Positions 37,922 through 47,591 are shown, counted from the stretch's first letter. The stretch: 64,000 bases of DNA from Thermaceae bacterium (GCA_026987375.1 JALSMT010000015.1:1-64000); one strand, 5' to 3'. Numbers and translations: made by a program. The notes: a model not told the origin generated them from the letters alone.

Positions 37922-39118
37922 ATGACCAGCCTCAAGGGTTTGCGCATACTAGACCTCTCCCGTGTGCTGGCGGGTCCTTACGCTACGCAGATGCTCGCCG
38001 ACCTGGGAGCTGAGGTTTGGAAGGTGGAGTCTCCTTGGGGCGACGATACCCGCCGCTGGGGGCCGCCGTTCAGCGAAGGGGAGAGCGCGTACTTTCTCGC
38101 GGCCAACCGTGGCAAAAAAAGCCTGGCCATCAACCTGAAAAGCGAGCGTGGGCGGGAGTTGGTGCGCCTTCTGGCGGGGCGGGCGGACGTGCTTGTGGAA
38201 AACTTCAAGGTTGGCGATCTGAGCAGATACGGCTTAGACTACGCCTCGCTCAGCGCCAAAAACCCCAGGCTCATCTACGCTTCGATTACCGGCTTTGGGC
38301 AGAGCGGCCCGCGGGCGAGCGAACCCGGCTACGACGCCGCCCTCCAGGGCATGACCGGGATAATGAGCCTCACCGGCGAGGCGGACGGACCGCCAACGAA
38401 GATCGGCGTAGCCTGGATTGACGTCCTTACCGGGTTGACGGCGGCGGTGGGTATACTCGCGGCTTTGCACGAGCGAGAAACTTCGGGTCGGGGCCAGCAC
38501 CTTGACCTGGCGCTTTACGACGTCGGCGTAGCCGCGCTCGTGAACCAGGCCCAGGCGTACTTGATGAGCGGTTTGCTTCCACAGAGGATGGGTAATTCTC
38601 ATCCGCAGATCGTTCCCTATCAGGCCTTCATGGCCAGCGACAAGTGGTTCATCCTGGCGGTGGGTAACGACAACCAGTACCGCAAGCTGACCGAGGCTTT
38701 GGCGCGGCCGGACCTTTGGCGGGATGAGCGCTATCAGAGCAACGCCGGGCGGGTGCGGCGCCGCGCCGAACTGGTGGCGCAGCTCGAGGCCATTTTTGCT
38801 ACGCGTCCGCGGGACGAGTGGCTGCGGATATTGCGTGAGAAAGGTGTTCCAGCGACGCCGGTCAACGATGTCGGCGAGGCGCTGGCCGACCCTCAGGCCG
38901 AGGCGCGCGGTCTTTTGTGGGAGGTTAACCACCCCAAGCTGGGCGCAACTCCGCTCTTGGCCAGCCCCTTGCAGCATATGAGCCGCACTCCCGCCGCGCC
39001 GGCTGGCGCCCCCCCGCTGCTGGGCCAGCACACCCGCGAGGTCCTCAAGGCGCAACTGGGGCTGAGCGGGCGCGAGCTGCAGGAGCTGCAGGAAGAGGGC
39101 GCTATCGTACTTCGCTAG
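37922..39118 (+). CDS. family III CoA-transferase (CaiB/BaiF)
   Basis: 398 aa class III CoA-transferase. The N-terminus LKGLRILDLSRVLAGPYATQMLADLGAEVWKVE is characteristic, followed by NRGKKSLAINLK and GRGQHLDLALYDV with the likely catalytic Asp. The C-terminal part has LPRIGE-type sequence replaced by HTREVLKAQLGLSG. It would move CoA between carboxylic acids such as succinate and an unknown acceptor. Together with the upstream M29-like gene and the divergent TAXI uptake genes it suggests import and activation of an organic acid. Confidence 0.9.
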   Translation: MTSLKGLRILDLSRVLAGPYATQMLADLGAEVWKVESPWGDDTRRWGPPFSEGESAYFLAANRGKKSLAINLKSERGRELVRLLAGRADVLVENFKVGDLSRYGLDYASLSAKNPRLIYASITGFGQSGPRASEPGYDAALQGMTGIMSLTGEADGPPTKIGVAWIDVLTGLTAAVGILAALHERETSGRGQHLDLALYDVGVAALVNQAQAYLMSGLLPQRMGNSHPQIVPYQAFMASDKWFILAVGNDNQYRKLTEALARPDLWRDERYQSNAGRVRRRAELVAQLEAIFATRPRDEWLRILREKGVPATPVNDVGEALADPQAEARGLLWEVNHPKLGATPLLASPLQHMSRTPAAPAGAPPLLGQHTREVLKAQLGLSGRELQELQEEGAIVLR

Positions 39119-39172
39119 TCTCGTAGCGCCGTCGCCCGTTAACGTCAGAGGGCGGCTTCTCCGCCGGTATCA

Positions 39173-40123
39173 CTAGCCGCTTCGTGCGCTGGCGAGAGCC
39201 TCGGCCAGCGCCCTTGCGGGTGAGTCGCCCTCGCCCCGCTCGGCGCGGGTTTCTTCTTCTAGCCAAACCGTGAAGCCGCCCTCTTCGCGCGAAAACATCA
39301 CGCCGCGCCAACCCGCCGCGAGCAACCGCGCCAGCGCCTCGCCCAGGCTTCCCGCCTGCAGGTCTTCTTGTTCCGCCAGCCGGGCGGCGGAAGGAGGCCA
39401 GTCGGCCGCAAAGCCCTGGCGGGCGGCCAGCACGCCGTACGCGGGGTCGCGCTCTTCCATGGTTCCGCCGCTGGCGAAGTAGCGCTCGAGCACGAATAGC
39501 CAGTCTCCGCGGCGGCTGGCTTTGGCCATGGCGCTATACGCTTCATCCAGCTCCGCAGATGCGTAGTCATGATAGCGGTTCTCGTGCAAGACCAGCTTTT
39601 GCGGCAAGCGCGGTCTTGGTTCGGGATCTTCGTCGGGGACTCCCACCACCAGTCCGCTGAGAGGTATCACCCCGCGCGGCAGACCGAGCAACCGGGCCAC
39701 CTCAATAGGGTCGTTGAGGAGCCCCCCGATCCAGCAGGCGCCGTAGCCCAGGGCTTCGGCGGCTACCGCCAAGTGGGCGCCCGCTAGGGCGGCGTCCACC
39801 AGCGAGAAGTGCAGACCCGTGCGGGGCCAGTCGGCCATTCGCTTTCCCCGCTGCTGCAAGAGGCGTTGCAGGCGGTGTATATCCGCCAGCAGGACGAATA
39901 GCTCCGCCGCTTCGACGAGGTGTTTCTGCCCACCGGACAGCCTGGCCAGTTCACGCCGCAGTTCGGGATCGCTGACGCGCAGTATCGAGTAGAGTTGGGC
40001 GCCGGCGTCGCTGGGCGCGCGCCGCGCCGCGGCTAGTATCGTTTCTAGGTCGCCGTTTTTCAAAGGTTCGTTCTTGAAGCGCCTGATGCTACGTCGCGAT
40101 AACAAAGAATCAAGGATGCCCAT
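39173..40123 (-). CDS. nitroreductase-family protein with C-terminal extension
   Basis: 316 aa protein. Residues 1-200 are an FMN nitroreductase domain: SRRSIRRFKNEPL binds FMN phosphate, AARRAPSDAGAQ follows, and GYGACWIGGLLND and GVIPLSGLVVGVPDE match the NfsA-like end. Residues about 215-316 are an extra domain not usual in the family. It includes GTMEERDPAYGVLAARQGF and a C-terminal EGDSPARALAEAL that resembles small alpha-beta phage ABA-sandwich domains (inference). Substrate is unknown. It is monocistronic. Confidence 0.8.
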   Translation of the reverse strand: MGILDSLLSRRSIRRFKNEPLKNGDLETILAAARRAPSDAGAQLYSILRVSDPELRRELARLSGGQKHLVEAAELFVLLADIHRLQRLLQQRGKRMADWPRTGLHFSLVDAALAGAHLAVAAEALGYGACWIGGLLNDPIEVARLLGLPRGVIPLSGLVVGVPDEDPEPRPRLPQKLVLHENRYHDYASAELDEAYSAMAKASRRGDWLFVLERYFASGGTMEERDPAYGVLAARQGFAADWPPSAARLAEQEDLQAGSLGEALARLLAAGWRGVMFSREEGGFTVWLEEETRAERGEGDSPARALAEALASARSG

Positions 40124-40190
40124 CTTTTCAGCTTAGCCCGCCGCGGTCTCGGGGTACACAAGCCCCTTACTAGCCAATTTTCGTTGTCTG

Positions 40191-40196
40191 TATAAT
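40191..40196 (+). promoter_or_regulatory. -10 box of the pnt operon
   Basis: TATAAT with a weak upstream TTACTA 18 nt away. It would give a leader of about 30 nt carrying the GGGGGTG ribosome-binding site of pntAA. Confidence 0.4.
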
Positions 40197-40232
40197 CCAT
40201 AAGGTTAACGTTCGTACGCAGGGGGTGTGTTA

Positions 40233-41375
40233 ATGGCAATCAACATGGCAGTACCAAAGGAGGAAGCCCCGGGAGAGCGAAGGGTGGCCTTGGTTCCAGA
40301 GGTCGTCGCTAAGCTGGTCAAACAGGGGCACAACGTGGCGGTAGAAAGCGACGCCGGCAAAGGCGCGCACTACCTGGACGAGGCCTATGAAAAAGCGGGC
40401 GCGAATGTCGTGGACGAGAGAAGCGGACTGCTAGGCTCCGCGGGAGTAATTCTCAAGGTGCAGCCGCCGACCGAAGACGAAATCGCCGCGATGCCCGAGG
40501 GCTCGGTGTTAATAGGGTTTATGTACCCGCACCGCTATCCGGAGAGGGTGGCGGCCATGCGCGATAAGAAGCTGACCGTCTTCGCTATGGAACTCGTTCC
40601 TCGTATCACGCGCGCGCAGGCTATGGACGCGTTGAGCAGCCAGGCCACGGTTGCCGGATACAAGGCGGCTTTGATAGCGGCCGACACCATTGACCGCTTC
40701 TTGCCTATGCTCACCACCGCGGCCGGCACAATCCGCCCCGCCAACGTTCTCATTTTCGGCGCCGGCGTCGCCGGCTTGCAGGCGATAGCCACCGCCAAGA
40801 GGCTGGGAGCGGTCGTGACCGCTTATGACGTGCGTCGCGCCGCCGGGGAGCAGGTGCGCAGCCTTGGCGCCAAATTCCTCGAGCTCGAGATCGACGCGGA
40901 AACCGAGGGCGGTTATGCGCGCGAGCTGACCGAAGAAGAGAAAAAGCAAGAGCGCGAGATGGTCGAGCAGGCCATCGTCGCCGCCGACATAGTCATTACC
41001 ACCGCCAACATTCCCGGACGCCGCGCCCCGCTGATAGTCACCAAAGAGATGGTCGCGAAGATGAAACCGGGCTCGGTAATAGTGGACCTGGCGGCGGAGT
41101 CGGGCGGCAACTGCGAGGTCACCAAACCTGGTGAAACCGTGCAGCAAAACGACGTGCGCGTCGTCGGGCCCCTCAATCTGCCCAGCGCTCTGGCGGTACA
41201 CGCTTCCGAGATGTACGCCAAGAACCTGCAAAACTTCCTCGACCTGATCATCGACGACGAGGGCGCCCTCAAACTCGACTGGGAAGACGAGATTCTGGCG
41301 GGCAGCGTGCTGGTGCACGACGGCGAGATCAAGCACGGCCCCACCCGTGAACTGGTAGAAGGAGGAGCGCAATGA
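40233..41375 (+). CDS. pntAA: NAD(P) transhydrogenase subunit alpha part 1
   Basis: 380 aa soluble NAD(H)-binding subunit (domain I) of the proton-translocating transhydrogenase. It begins AVPKEEAPGERRVALVPEVV; the nucleotide fold has GAGVAGLQAIATAKRLGA and YDVRRAAGEQVRSLGA, with the mobile-loop region around 220-240. ATG at 40233 is chosen because GGGGGTG lies 5 nt before it. The split into three genes (AA, AB, B) is the arrangement found in Thermus and Rhodospirillum. It overlaps pntAB by 4 nt. Confidence 0.95.
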   Translation: MAINMAVPKEEAPGERRVALVPEVVAKLVKQGHNVAVESDAGKGAHYLDEAYEKAGANVVDERSGLLGSAGVILKVQPPTEDEIAAMPEGSVLIGFMYPHRYPERVAAMRDKKLTVFAMELVPRITRAQAMDALSSQATVAGYKAALIAADTIDRFLPMLTTAAGTIRPANVLIFGAGVAGLQAIATAKRLGAVVTAYDVRRAAGEQVRSLGAKFLELEIDAETEGGYARELTEEEKKQEREMVEQAIVAADIVITTANIPGRRAPLIVTKEMVAKMKPGSVIVDLAAESGGNCEVTKPGETVQQNDVRVVGPLNLPSALAVHASEMYAKNLQNFLDLIIDDEGALKLDWEDEILAGSVLVHDGEIKHGPTRELVEGGAQ

Positions 41376-41665
41376 TTGGTGGAACCTGGGCTGCTATTTA
41401 CATCTTCATGCTGGCGGCGTTCACCGGCTACGAGGTAATCAGCCGTGTGCCCGTGGTGCTGCACACGCCTTTGATGTCGGGGTCTAACTTCATCCACGGC
41501 ATCGTCGTCGTGGGCGCGATGGTGGTCTTGGGGCGCGCCAACACCACAGCCGAGCTGGTAATTGGCTTTATCGGCGTTCTGCTGGCGGCCGCCAACGCCG
41601 CCGGGGGCTACGCGGTCACCGAGAGAATGCTCGAGATGTTCGAGCGGAAACCAAAGGAGGGCTAG
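41372..41665 (+). CDS. pntAB: NAD(P) transhydrogenase subunit alpha part 2
   Basis: 97 aa membrane subunit with three predicted helices (about 5-24, 39-55, 60-80). The family motif SRVPVVLHTPLMSGSNFIHGIVVVGA is intact. It forms part of the proton channel (domain II). ATG overlaps the pntAA stop. The 3' end contains AAGGAGGGC, which is the ribosome-binding site of pntB. Confidence 0.95.
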   Translation: MIGGTWAAIYIFMLAAFTGYEVISRVPVVLHTPLMSGSNFIHGIVVVGAMVVLGRANTTAELVIGFIGVLLAAANAAGGYAVTERMLEMFERKPKEG

Positions 41666-41668
41666 GCC

Positions 41669-43042
41669 ATGATGACCTTTATCCAGATCGTTTACTTCAT
41701 CACGGCCGTCTTCTTTATCATCGGCCTCAAGCAGATGAGCCACCCTTCCACCGCCAAGCGCGGTATCGTCTGGGCCGGCTACGCTATGCTGGCGGCGGTA
41801 ATCGTGACCTTCGCCTGGCCTGGCCTCAGCAACTTCTTTCTGATAATCCTGGGAATTCTCATCGGCGGCGGCGCAGCCTGGGTAATAGCCAAGAAGGTCG
41901 CTATGACCGATATGCCGCAGATGGTGGCTATCTATAACGGCATGGGCGGCGGCGCAGCGGGCGCTATCGCTGCAGTAGAGTTGCTGCGCCACGTCGGCGG
42001 CCACGGGGAGATGACTATGGGCCTGCTGGTGCTGGCCCTCATAGGCGGGCTCATCGGCGCCATTTCCTTTAGCGGTTCGATGGTGGCCTTCGCCAAGCTG
42101 CAAGGGCTGATCAACTCGCGCGCCGTGACGTTCCCCATGCAGCAGCCCATCAACATGGCCGTACTGGCGCTGGCGCTGGTGTTTGCGCTAATGTACCTAT
42201 TTGGCCTGCAGAATACCGCCGTGGTCACCTGGTTCTTCCTGCTTACGCTGCTCTTCGGCGTGATGATGACGATTCCCATCGGCGGCGGCGACATGCCGGT
42301 GGTCATCTCCCTTTACAACGCCTTTACCGGTTTGGCGGTGGCCTTCGAAGGCTTCGCTATCGGTAATCCGGCGATGATCATCGCCGGCACCGTGGTGGGC
42401 GCCGCGGGCACCTTGCTGACGCTCTTGATGGCCAAAGCGATGAACCGCTCTATCTACAGCGTTCTTTTCGGCGCTTTTGGCGCGGTGGAGCAGGAGGGCG
42501 GCGAGATTGCCGGCAGCCTCAAGCCCATGGACCCCGAGGATGCCGCCAGCGTGATGGCTTTCGCCAACAAAGTAATCATCGTTCCCGGCTACGGTATGGC
42601 CGTGGCGCAGGCCCAGCAGAAGGTCAAGGAGCTGATGGAGGAGCTGGAAAAGCGCGGCGTAGAGGTCAAGTTCGCCGTGCACCCGGTTGCCGGTCGTATG
42701 CCCGGCCACATGAACGTGCTCCTGGCCGAAGCCGGCATTCCCTACGAGAAACTGTATGACCTGGAAGAGATCAACCCCGATTTCGAGACCGCGGACGTCG
42801 CTTTGGTTATCGGCGCCAATGACGTGGTAAACCCGGCGGCGCGCCGCAAGGGCAGCCCTCTATACGGCATGCCTATCCTCGACGTGGACAAGGCCAAGCA
42901 GGTCTTCGTCCTCAAGCGTGGTCGCGGTAAGGGCTTTGCCGGTATCGAAAACGAACTCTTTTACGCCGATAACACCAACATGGTCTACGGCGACGCGGCT
43001 GACAGTCTTAACAAAATGGTTCAAGCCATCAAGAACCTGTAG
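41669..43042 (+). CDS. pntB: NAD(P) transhydrogenase subunit beta
   Basis: 457 aa subunit. Nine or so N-terminal helices complete the proton channel (residues 1-265), with MPQMVAIYNGMGGGAAGAIA and GGGDMPVVISLYNAFTGLAVAFEGF. The C-terminal NADP(H)-binding domain III has VPGYGMAVAQAQ, HPVAGRMPGHMNVLLAEA and IGANDVVNPAAR. The enzyme couples proton entry to NADPH formation. ATG 41669 is followed at once by a second ATG. A strong terminator lies 20 nt after the stop. Confidence 0.96.
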   Translation: MMTFIQIVYFITAVFFIIGLKQMSHPSTAKRGIVWAGYAMLAAVIVTFAWPGLSNFFLIILGILIGGGAAWVIAKKVAMTDMPQMVAIYNGMGGGAAGAIAAVELLRHVGGHGEMTMGLLVLALIGGLIGAISFSGSMVAFAKLQGLINSRAVTFPMQQPINMAVLALALVFALMYLFGLQNTAVVTWFFLLTLLFGVMMTIPIGGGDMPVVISLYNAFTGLAVAFEGFAIGNPAMIIAGTVVGAAGTLLTLLMAKAMNRSIYSVLFGAFGAVEQEGGEIAGSLKPMDPEDAASVMAFANKVIIVPGYGMAVAQAQQKVKELMEELEKRGVEVKFAVHPVAGRMPGHMNVLLAEAGIPYEKLYDLEEINPDFETADVALVIGANDVVNPAARRKGSPLYGMPILDVDKAKQVFVLKRGRGKGFAGIENELFYADNTNMVYGDAADSLNKMVQAIKNL

Positions 43043-43062
43043 CAGCGTAGGATAACTCATTG

Positions 43063-43086
43063 GCCCGCCCGTAAGGGCGGGCTTTT
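43063..43086 (+). terminator. rho-independent terminator of the pnt operon
   Basis: GCCCGCCC (43063-43070), loop GTAA, GGGCGGGC (43075-43082), then TTTT. A standard intrinsic terminator. Confidence 0.9.
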
Positions 43087-43103
43087 GCTGTCAGAATAGG
43101 GGT

Positions 43104-44289
43104 ATGAGCAAAAGTTTGCGCGAAAGAATAAATCAGTAGTTGGAAAGGCTCAGGAGCGAGGGGCTCTATATCAACCCGCCGGTTTTACAGGCTCCGCAGC
43201 AGCCAGTTACCAGGGTCGCCGGCAAGACGGTGATAAACCTAGCCTCTAACAATTACTTAGGTTTCGCCGATCACCCCCACCTCAAGCAGCGCGCGCGAAT
43301 ACCTGGAGGCATGGGGCGCCGGCAGCGGCGCGGTTCGCTCCATAGCCGGAACGTTCAGCTACCACCAACGGTTCGAAGAGATGCTGGCTCGCTTCAAGGG
43401 CGCCGAGAGCGCACTGGTGCTGCAGTCCGGCTTTACCGCTAATCAAGGCGTACTGGGGGCATTACTGCAGCCTGGGGACCTGGTTTTTTCCGACGAGCCG
43501 AACCATGCCTCCATTATCGACGGCCCGCGCCTCACCAAGGCCAGCCGTCACGTTTTTCGCCACGGCGACGTCGAACACCTGCGCTAACTACTGCGTCAGC
43601 ACGACGGCGACGGGCTGAAAGTCGTGGTCAGCGACGGAGTTTTCTCCATGGACGGTGACGTTGCGCCTCTGGACAAGATAGTTCCCTTGGCCGAGGAATA
43701 CGGCGCTCTTGTCTACGTCGACGACGCCCACGGTTCAGGCGTTATGGGCGAGTTGGGGCGCGGCACGGTTCACCACTTTGCTTTTCACGAAAACCCCAAC
43801 GTCATCCAGGTGGCGACGCTTTCGAAAGTGTGGGCGGTCATCGGCGGTTATGCGGCCGGGACCGCGCAGCTCAGGGAGCTGTTGATTAACCGCGCCCGCC
43901 CACACCTCTTTTCCACCTCGCACCCGCCTGCGGTGGTTGGCGCGCTCGTCGGTGCTTTCGAGCTGATTCAGCGGGAGCCCGAACGGATAGAGAAGCTGTG
44001 GGAGAACACCCGCTATTTCAAGCAGGGATTAGCAGACCCGGGGTTTGACACCATGGGTAGCAAAACGCCGATAACGCCTGTTCTATTCGGAGAGGCGCGG
44101 GCGGCCTTCGCCGCGAGCAAGAGCCTTTTGCAGCGCGGTGTTTTTGCTGTGGGCATTGGTTTCCCGACGGTCCCCAAAGATAGGGCGCGAATCCGCAACA
44201 TCGTTACTGCGGCGCATAGCAAAGAGCAACTTGATCGAGCGCTCGAGGCTTTTGCGCGGGTGGGTAAGGAAATGGAGATAGTGCGCTGA
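43104..44289 (+). pseudogene. broken 2-amino-3-ketobutyrate CoA ligase / BioF-type gene
   Basis: Remnant of a PLP alpha-oxoamine synthase of the Thermus KBL/8-amino-7-oxononanoate synthase type. From ATG 43104 the frame reads MSKSLRERINQ, then hits TAG at 43137-43139. It continues LERLRSEGLY...SNNYLGFADHPHLKQRA and shifts frame inside a CG-dinucleotide tract at 43290-43297, fitting a loss of 2 nt. It resumes as EYLEAWGAGSGAVRSIAGTF and meets TAA at 43585-43587. It then runs open through DGVFSMDGDVAPL and TLSKVWAVIGGYAAG (PLP lysine kept) to 44289. Three separate lesions make sequencing error an unlikely sole cause. Confidence 0.9.
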
Positions 44290-44416
44290 TCCTCTCCGAG
44301 GGACTGTGCAAGAAGTCTTTGGTTATATACAATGAGGTATATTTATGGCGTAAGCCAAGAAAATTTCCTAGGGCCAATTCGATTACTCGCTTGCAAGACT
44401 TCGTCTGGAGCAGCCG

Positions 44417-45532
44417 ATGCTTGCGGAAGAGGGTAAAATTACCAACCTAACATTGATCGAGCGCATTGCCGCCGCGCCCTTCGATCGAATCCGCCACAAA
44501 CTGGCCGTCATCGTTTTGATTCTAGGCGCCGCCGCGGCTTTCTCCGCTTTTGCACTGGAGGTCATGGTAGAGGACAGCAATGTCGTAGACGTTGTGTTTC
44601 TCCCCATCATGACCGCGTTGTTCGCAACCATGGGGCTGATACTAGCGCACCACCCCGAGCGCCTCAGACAGTTTGAAAACATAGCCTACGCCCTGCTGGC
44701 CGCCTACGCGCTTTCTATGCTGGTATTTCAGCTGCGACACACTTTGCCGCAGCTGCACACCTTCAGCGAGACGATGTTTTGGTACCCGATCTTGTACTTG
44801 GTGGCTTTTTTGCTGCACCGTCGTAGTACCGCTGCGAAGATCGCTTTGGGTATATGGGCGGTATCGCTGCTACTGAGCTTGTTATTTGCGCCCTACGCCC
44901 AGCTTGTGGCGGCGCACGACTACTCGGCCTTAAATTCTTTGTTGCAGCTTCACGTTTCCGGCTTGGTATACATTCTTCTGCTCTACGCCTTTTCGCGCAT
45001 TGAGGAGAGCTACGCAGAGACGCGCGCCTTGGCCTACCTGGACTACTTGACGCAACTACCCAATCGTCGCTACGGCGAGACAATGTTGCTGCAGCTTTTG
45101 CAGCAGAGCAGAGAGCATGAGCTACCTTTTAGCGTGGTGATGATGGACCTCGACGGCTTCAAAAAAGTAAATGACCGCTTTGGTCACGACGTCGGCGACA
45201 GAGTTCTCAAACGCACCGCCCTTCTCATCCAAAGGTTTTTGCCGCGCGGGGCGCGGGTCATTCGCTGGGGCGGCGAAGAGTTTTTGGTGATACTGCCGGA
45301 GACCGACGAGGCCAAAGCGCGGGAGGTGGCCCTGGAGGTGCGGCAGGGTTTGAAAGACTCCCCTCATGAAGGAGTGGGGGTGGTGGCGGCCAGCTTCGGC
45401 GTGGCCCAACTGAGCAAGGGGATCTCGTTGGATGAGTTGATTCTGCGGGCGGACCACGCTATGTACCGCGCCAAGGAGCAGGGCGGAAACCTCGTGGTCA
45501 CCGTTTCCGATATGCTAAAACCCAGTCGTTAG
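44417..45532 (+). CDS. membrane GGDEF diguanylate cyclase
   Basis: 371 aa protein. Residues 1-195 hold about six hydrophobic helices, the first near 29-48, with no recognised named sensor domain. A GGDEF domain follows from about 205 (YLDYLTQLPNRRYGE), with VMMDLDGFKKVNDRFGHDVGD and the catalytic motif WGGEEF intact. The I-site position reads RGAR instead of RxxD, so feedback inhibition by c-di-GMP is probably absent. No EAL or HD-GYP gene is nearby. The upstream 127 bp hold no gene. Confidence 0.88.
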   Translation: MLAEEGKITNLTLIERIAAAPFDRIRHKLAVIVLILGAAAAFSAFALEVMVEDSNVVDVVFLPIMTALFATMGLILAHHPERLRQFENIAYALLAAYALSMLVFQLRHTLPQLHTFSETMFWYPILYLVAFLLHRRSTAAKIALGIWAVSLLLSLLFAPYAQLVAAHDYSALNSLLQLHVSGLVYILLLYAFSRIEESYAETRALAYLDYLTQLPNRRYGETMLLQLLQQSREHELPFSVVMMDLDGFKKVNDRFGHDVGDRVLKRTALLIQRFLPRGARVIRWGGEEFLVILPETDEAKAREVALEVRQGLKDSPHEGVGVVAASFGVAQLSKGISLDELILRADHAMYRAKEQGGNLVVTVSDMLKPSR

Positions 45533-45536
45533 AGTC

Positions 45537-46715
45537 TCAAGAGCCAGCAGCCATGATGAGCTCAGCGACGCGGTCGGTCTTTTCCCAGGGGAAGCCGTCG
45601 CGGCCGAAGTGGCCGTAAGCTGAAGTAGCCGTGTAAATCGGCCGCTGCAGCTCCAACTCTTCGATTATGGCCAGCGGACGAGGGTCGAAGACTCTCTTGG
45701 CCACCTCGGTGAGCTGCTCGTTGCTGAGCTCGCTTGTCTTGTAAGACTCGACCCTCAGCCCCACGGGCCGCGCCTTGCCGATGGCGTAGGCGACTTCTAC
45801 CAGAACTTTGTCCGCCAGCCCCGCGGCCACTATGTTTTTGGCCATGTAGCGGGCGTAGTAGGCTCCCGAACGGTCTACCTTGGTGGGATCTTTGCCGCTG
45901 AAGGCGCCGCCGCCATGGGGCACCGCGCCTCCGTATGTGTCAACTATTATTTTTCTACCGGTAAGACCAGCGTCGCCGTGCGGGCCGCCGAGGACGAAGC
46001 GACCCGACGGGTTGATGAGGAAGCGGGTTTCTTCGCGTAGGAGCGTCGCCGGGATGGCTTGGCGGACTACTTTATCGATGAGGTCTTCGCGTATTTCCTC
46101 CTGGTCGACCTCAGGGGCGTGCTGCGACGAGAGGACCACGGTTTCTACGTAAGCGGGCTCGCCGCCCTCATAGGCGACCGTTACCTGAGCCTTGCCATCG
46201 GGCCTCAGGTAGGGCACTACGCCGCTCTTGCGGACCTCGGCCAAGCGCATGGTCAGCCTGTGGGCCAGGGTAATGGGCAGGGGCATGAGTTCTGCGGTTT
46301 CGCGGGTGGCGTAACCGAACATCAAGCCCTGGTCTCCGGCGCCTACCTGGTCGTAAGGGTCGCTAGAGCCCAGGACCCTGACCTCGTAGGCGCTATTGAC
46401 TCCGCCGGCGATGTCGGGCGACTGCTCGTCTATGGCCGAGAGAACGGCGCAGGTGTCACCGTCAAAGCCGTATTTGGCGCGGGTATAACCGACTTCTTTG
46501 ACCGTTTTGCGAACCAGGTCGGGCAAGTGCACGTAGGCCTTGGTGCTGATTTCCCCCGCAACCAGGACCATGCCCGTTTTTACCAGGGTTTCCGCAGCCA
46601 CTCGAGCCTTGCTGTCCTGGGCGATTATGGCGTCCAGAATTGCGTCGGAGATGCGGTCCGCCAGCTTGTCCGGGTGACCCTCGGTTACCGATTCTGATGT
46701 GACTAGCCTTAGCAA
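45537..46715 (-). CDS. metK: S-adenosylmethionine synthetase
   Basis: 392 aa enzyme making SAM from methionine and ATP. N-terminal [24 protein letters not shown], central [12 protein letters not shown] (catalytic loop), and the C-terminal signature [16 protein letters not shown] are all present. The start is TTG at 46715, which follows GGGAGG by 5 nt. A TATACT -10 (46746-46751) lies in a small GGAGT-ATA-ACTCC palindrome upstream. No SAM riboswitch is seen. It lies downstream of rsmA on the same strand with its own promoter. Confidence 0.97.
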   Translation of the reverse strand: MLRLVTSESVTEGHPDKLADRISDAILDAIIAQDSKARVAAETLVKTGMVLVAGEISTKAYVHLPDLVRKTVKEVGYTRAKYGFDGDTCAVLSAIDEQSPDIAGGVNSAYEVRVLGSSDPYDQVGAGDQGLMFGYATRETAELMPLPITLAHRLTMRLAEVRKSGVVPYLRPDGKAQVTVAYEGGEPAYVETVVLSSQHAPEVDQEEIREDLIDKVVRQAIPATLLREETRFLINPSGRFVLGGPHGDAGLTGRKIIVDTYGGAVPHGGGAFSGKDPTKVDRSGAYYARYMAKNIVAAGLADKVLVEVAYAIGKARPVGLRVESYKTSELSNEQLTEVAKRVFDPRPLAIIEELELQRPIYTATSAYGHFGRDGFPWEKTDRVAELIMAAGS

Positions 46716-46787
46716 GGTTGCCTCCCGTAGACTACTCAGCTTAGGAGTATAACTCCAAAAGCTTTTATTTCATAACCGCCCTGAGAC

Positions 46788-47591
46788 TTATAGCGCATCC
46801 CGCAAGCGTTGGAACGCGGCGATTCCCAGCTGCTCCGCGCGTACCGTTTGCGGTATGCCGCTCTCCGCCAGCGCCGCCAAAATTTGCTCTCTTTGCCAAC
46901 CGGCCTGCTCCAGGTTTTTGCGCAGCGTCTTACGGCGGTGGGCGAACGCCGCCTCGATTATCCGGAAAAGTTGGGGGTCGTCGCCGCGGCCGTTGTGAAC
47001 TATCTCTACCAGTGTCGAGGTGACCGCGGGGCGGGGGAAGAAGGCCGAGGGAGGGAAGTCGCGTACTTTGCGGGCGCTGGCGTGGTAAGCCGTCCGCAGC
47101 GACAGCAGACCAAAGGCCTGCTCGCCTGGGGCAGCCAGCATTCTCTCGGCCACTTCTTTTTGCAGCAAGACGACCATCTTTTCAAAGCTGCCCAGCCGTA
47201 AAAGAAGCGTCAGTAGCGGCGTGGCTACGTTGTAGGGCAGATTGCTGACGAAGAGGCGCGCCTTGACCGCGCGCCAGTCGTATTTTAGGGCGTCGCCAAA
47301 CTCCACCCTGACCGGCAGACCCGACAGGGTCTCTTGCAGAACCGCTTCGAGGCGCGCGTCTTTTTCCAGCGCGCGTACATTCGCCCCGCTTTGCGCCAGG
47401 GCCCGGCTGAGCGTGCCCAGGCCGGGACCCACCTCCCAGACGGTTTCCCCATTGAGCGGCGCAGCGCTGCGAACGATTACCCCCAATAGACCCTCGTCCA
47501 CCAAAAAGTTTTGTCCTAAACGCTTGTCGGCGTAAAGGTCGTAACGCCGCAGCAGCTCTTTTACGGTGCTGGGGCTAGTGAGCCTCTTCAT
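46788..47591 (-). CDS. rsmA: 16S rRNA dimethyladenosine transferase
   Basis: 267 aa KsgA/RsmA methyltransferase that dimethylates two adjacent adenosines near the 16S rRNA 3' end. Motifs: DKRLGQNFLVDEG, SAM-binding EVGPGLGTLSRALA, and the catalytic NLPYN near residue 119. The C-terminal helical domain ends with HRRKTLRKNLEQAG. It overlaps carD by 17 nt and lies at the end of a four-gene operon. Confidence 0.96.
   Translation of the reverse strand: MKRLTSPSTVKELLRRYDLYADKRLGQNFLVDEGLLGVIVRSAAPLNGETVWEVGPGLGTLSRALAQSGANVRALEKDARLEAVLQETLSGLPVRVEFGDALKYDWRAVKARLFVSNLPYNVATPLLTLLLRLGSFEKMVVLLQKEVAERMLAAPGEQAFGLLSLRTAYHASARKVRDFPPSAFFPRPAVTSTLVEIVHNGRGDDPQLFRIIEAAFAHRRKTLRKNLEQAGWQREQILAALAESGIPQTVRAEQLGIAAFQRLRDAL

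Noticed and set aside
40913-42103. 396 aa antisense frame across pntAA-pntB
   Set aside because: Low-complexity shadow opposite three well-conserved genes.
44290-44416. c-di-GMP riboswitch before the GGDEF gene
   Set aside because: No GEMM-type core sequences are seen in the spacer.
46716-46787. SAM riboswitch before metK
   Set aside because: The leader is about 30 nt with only a small palindrome; there is no room for a riboswitch aptamer.
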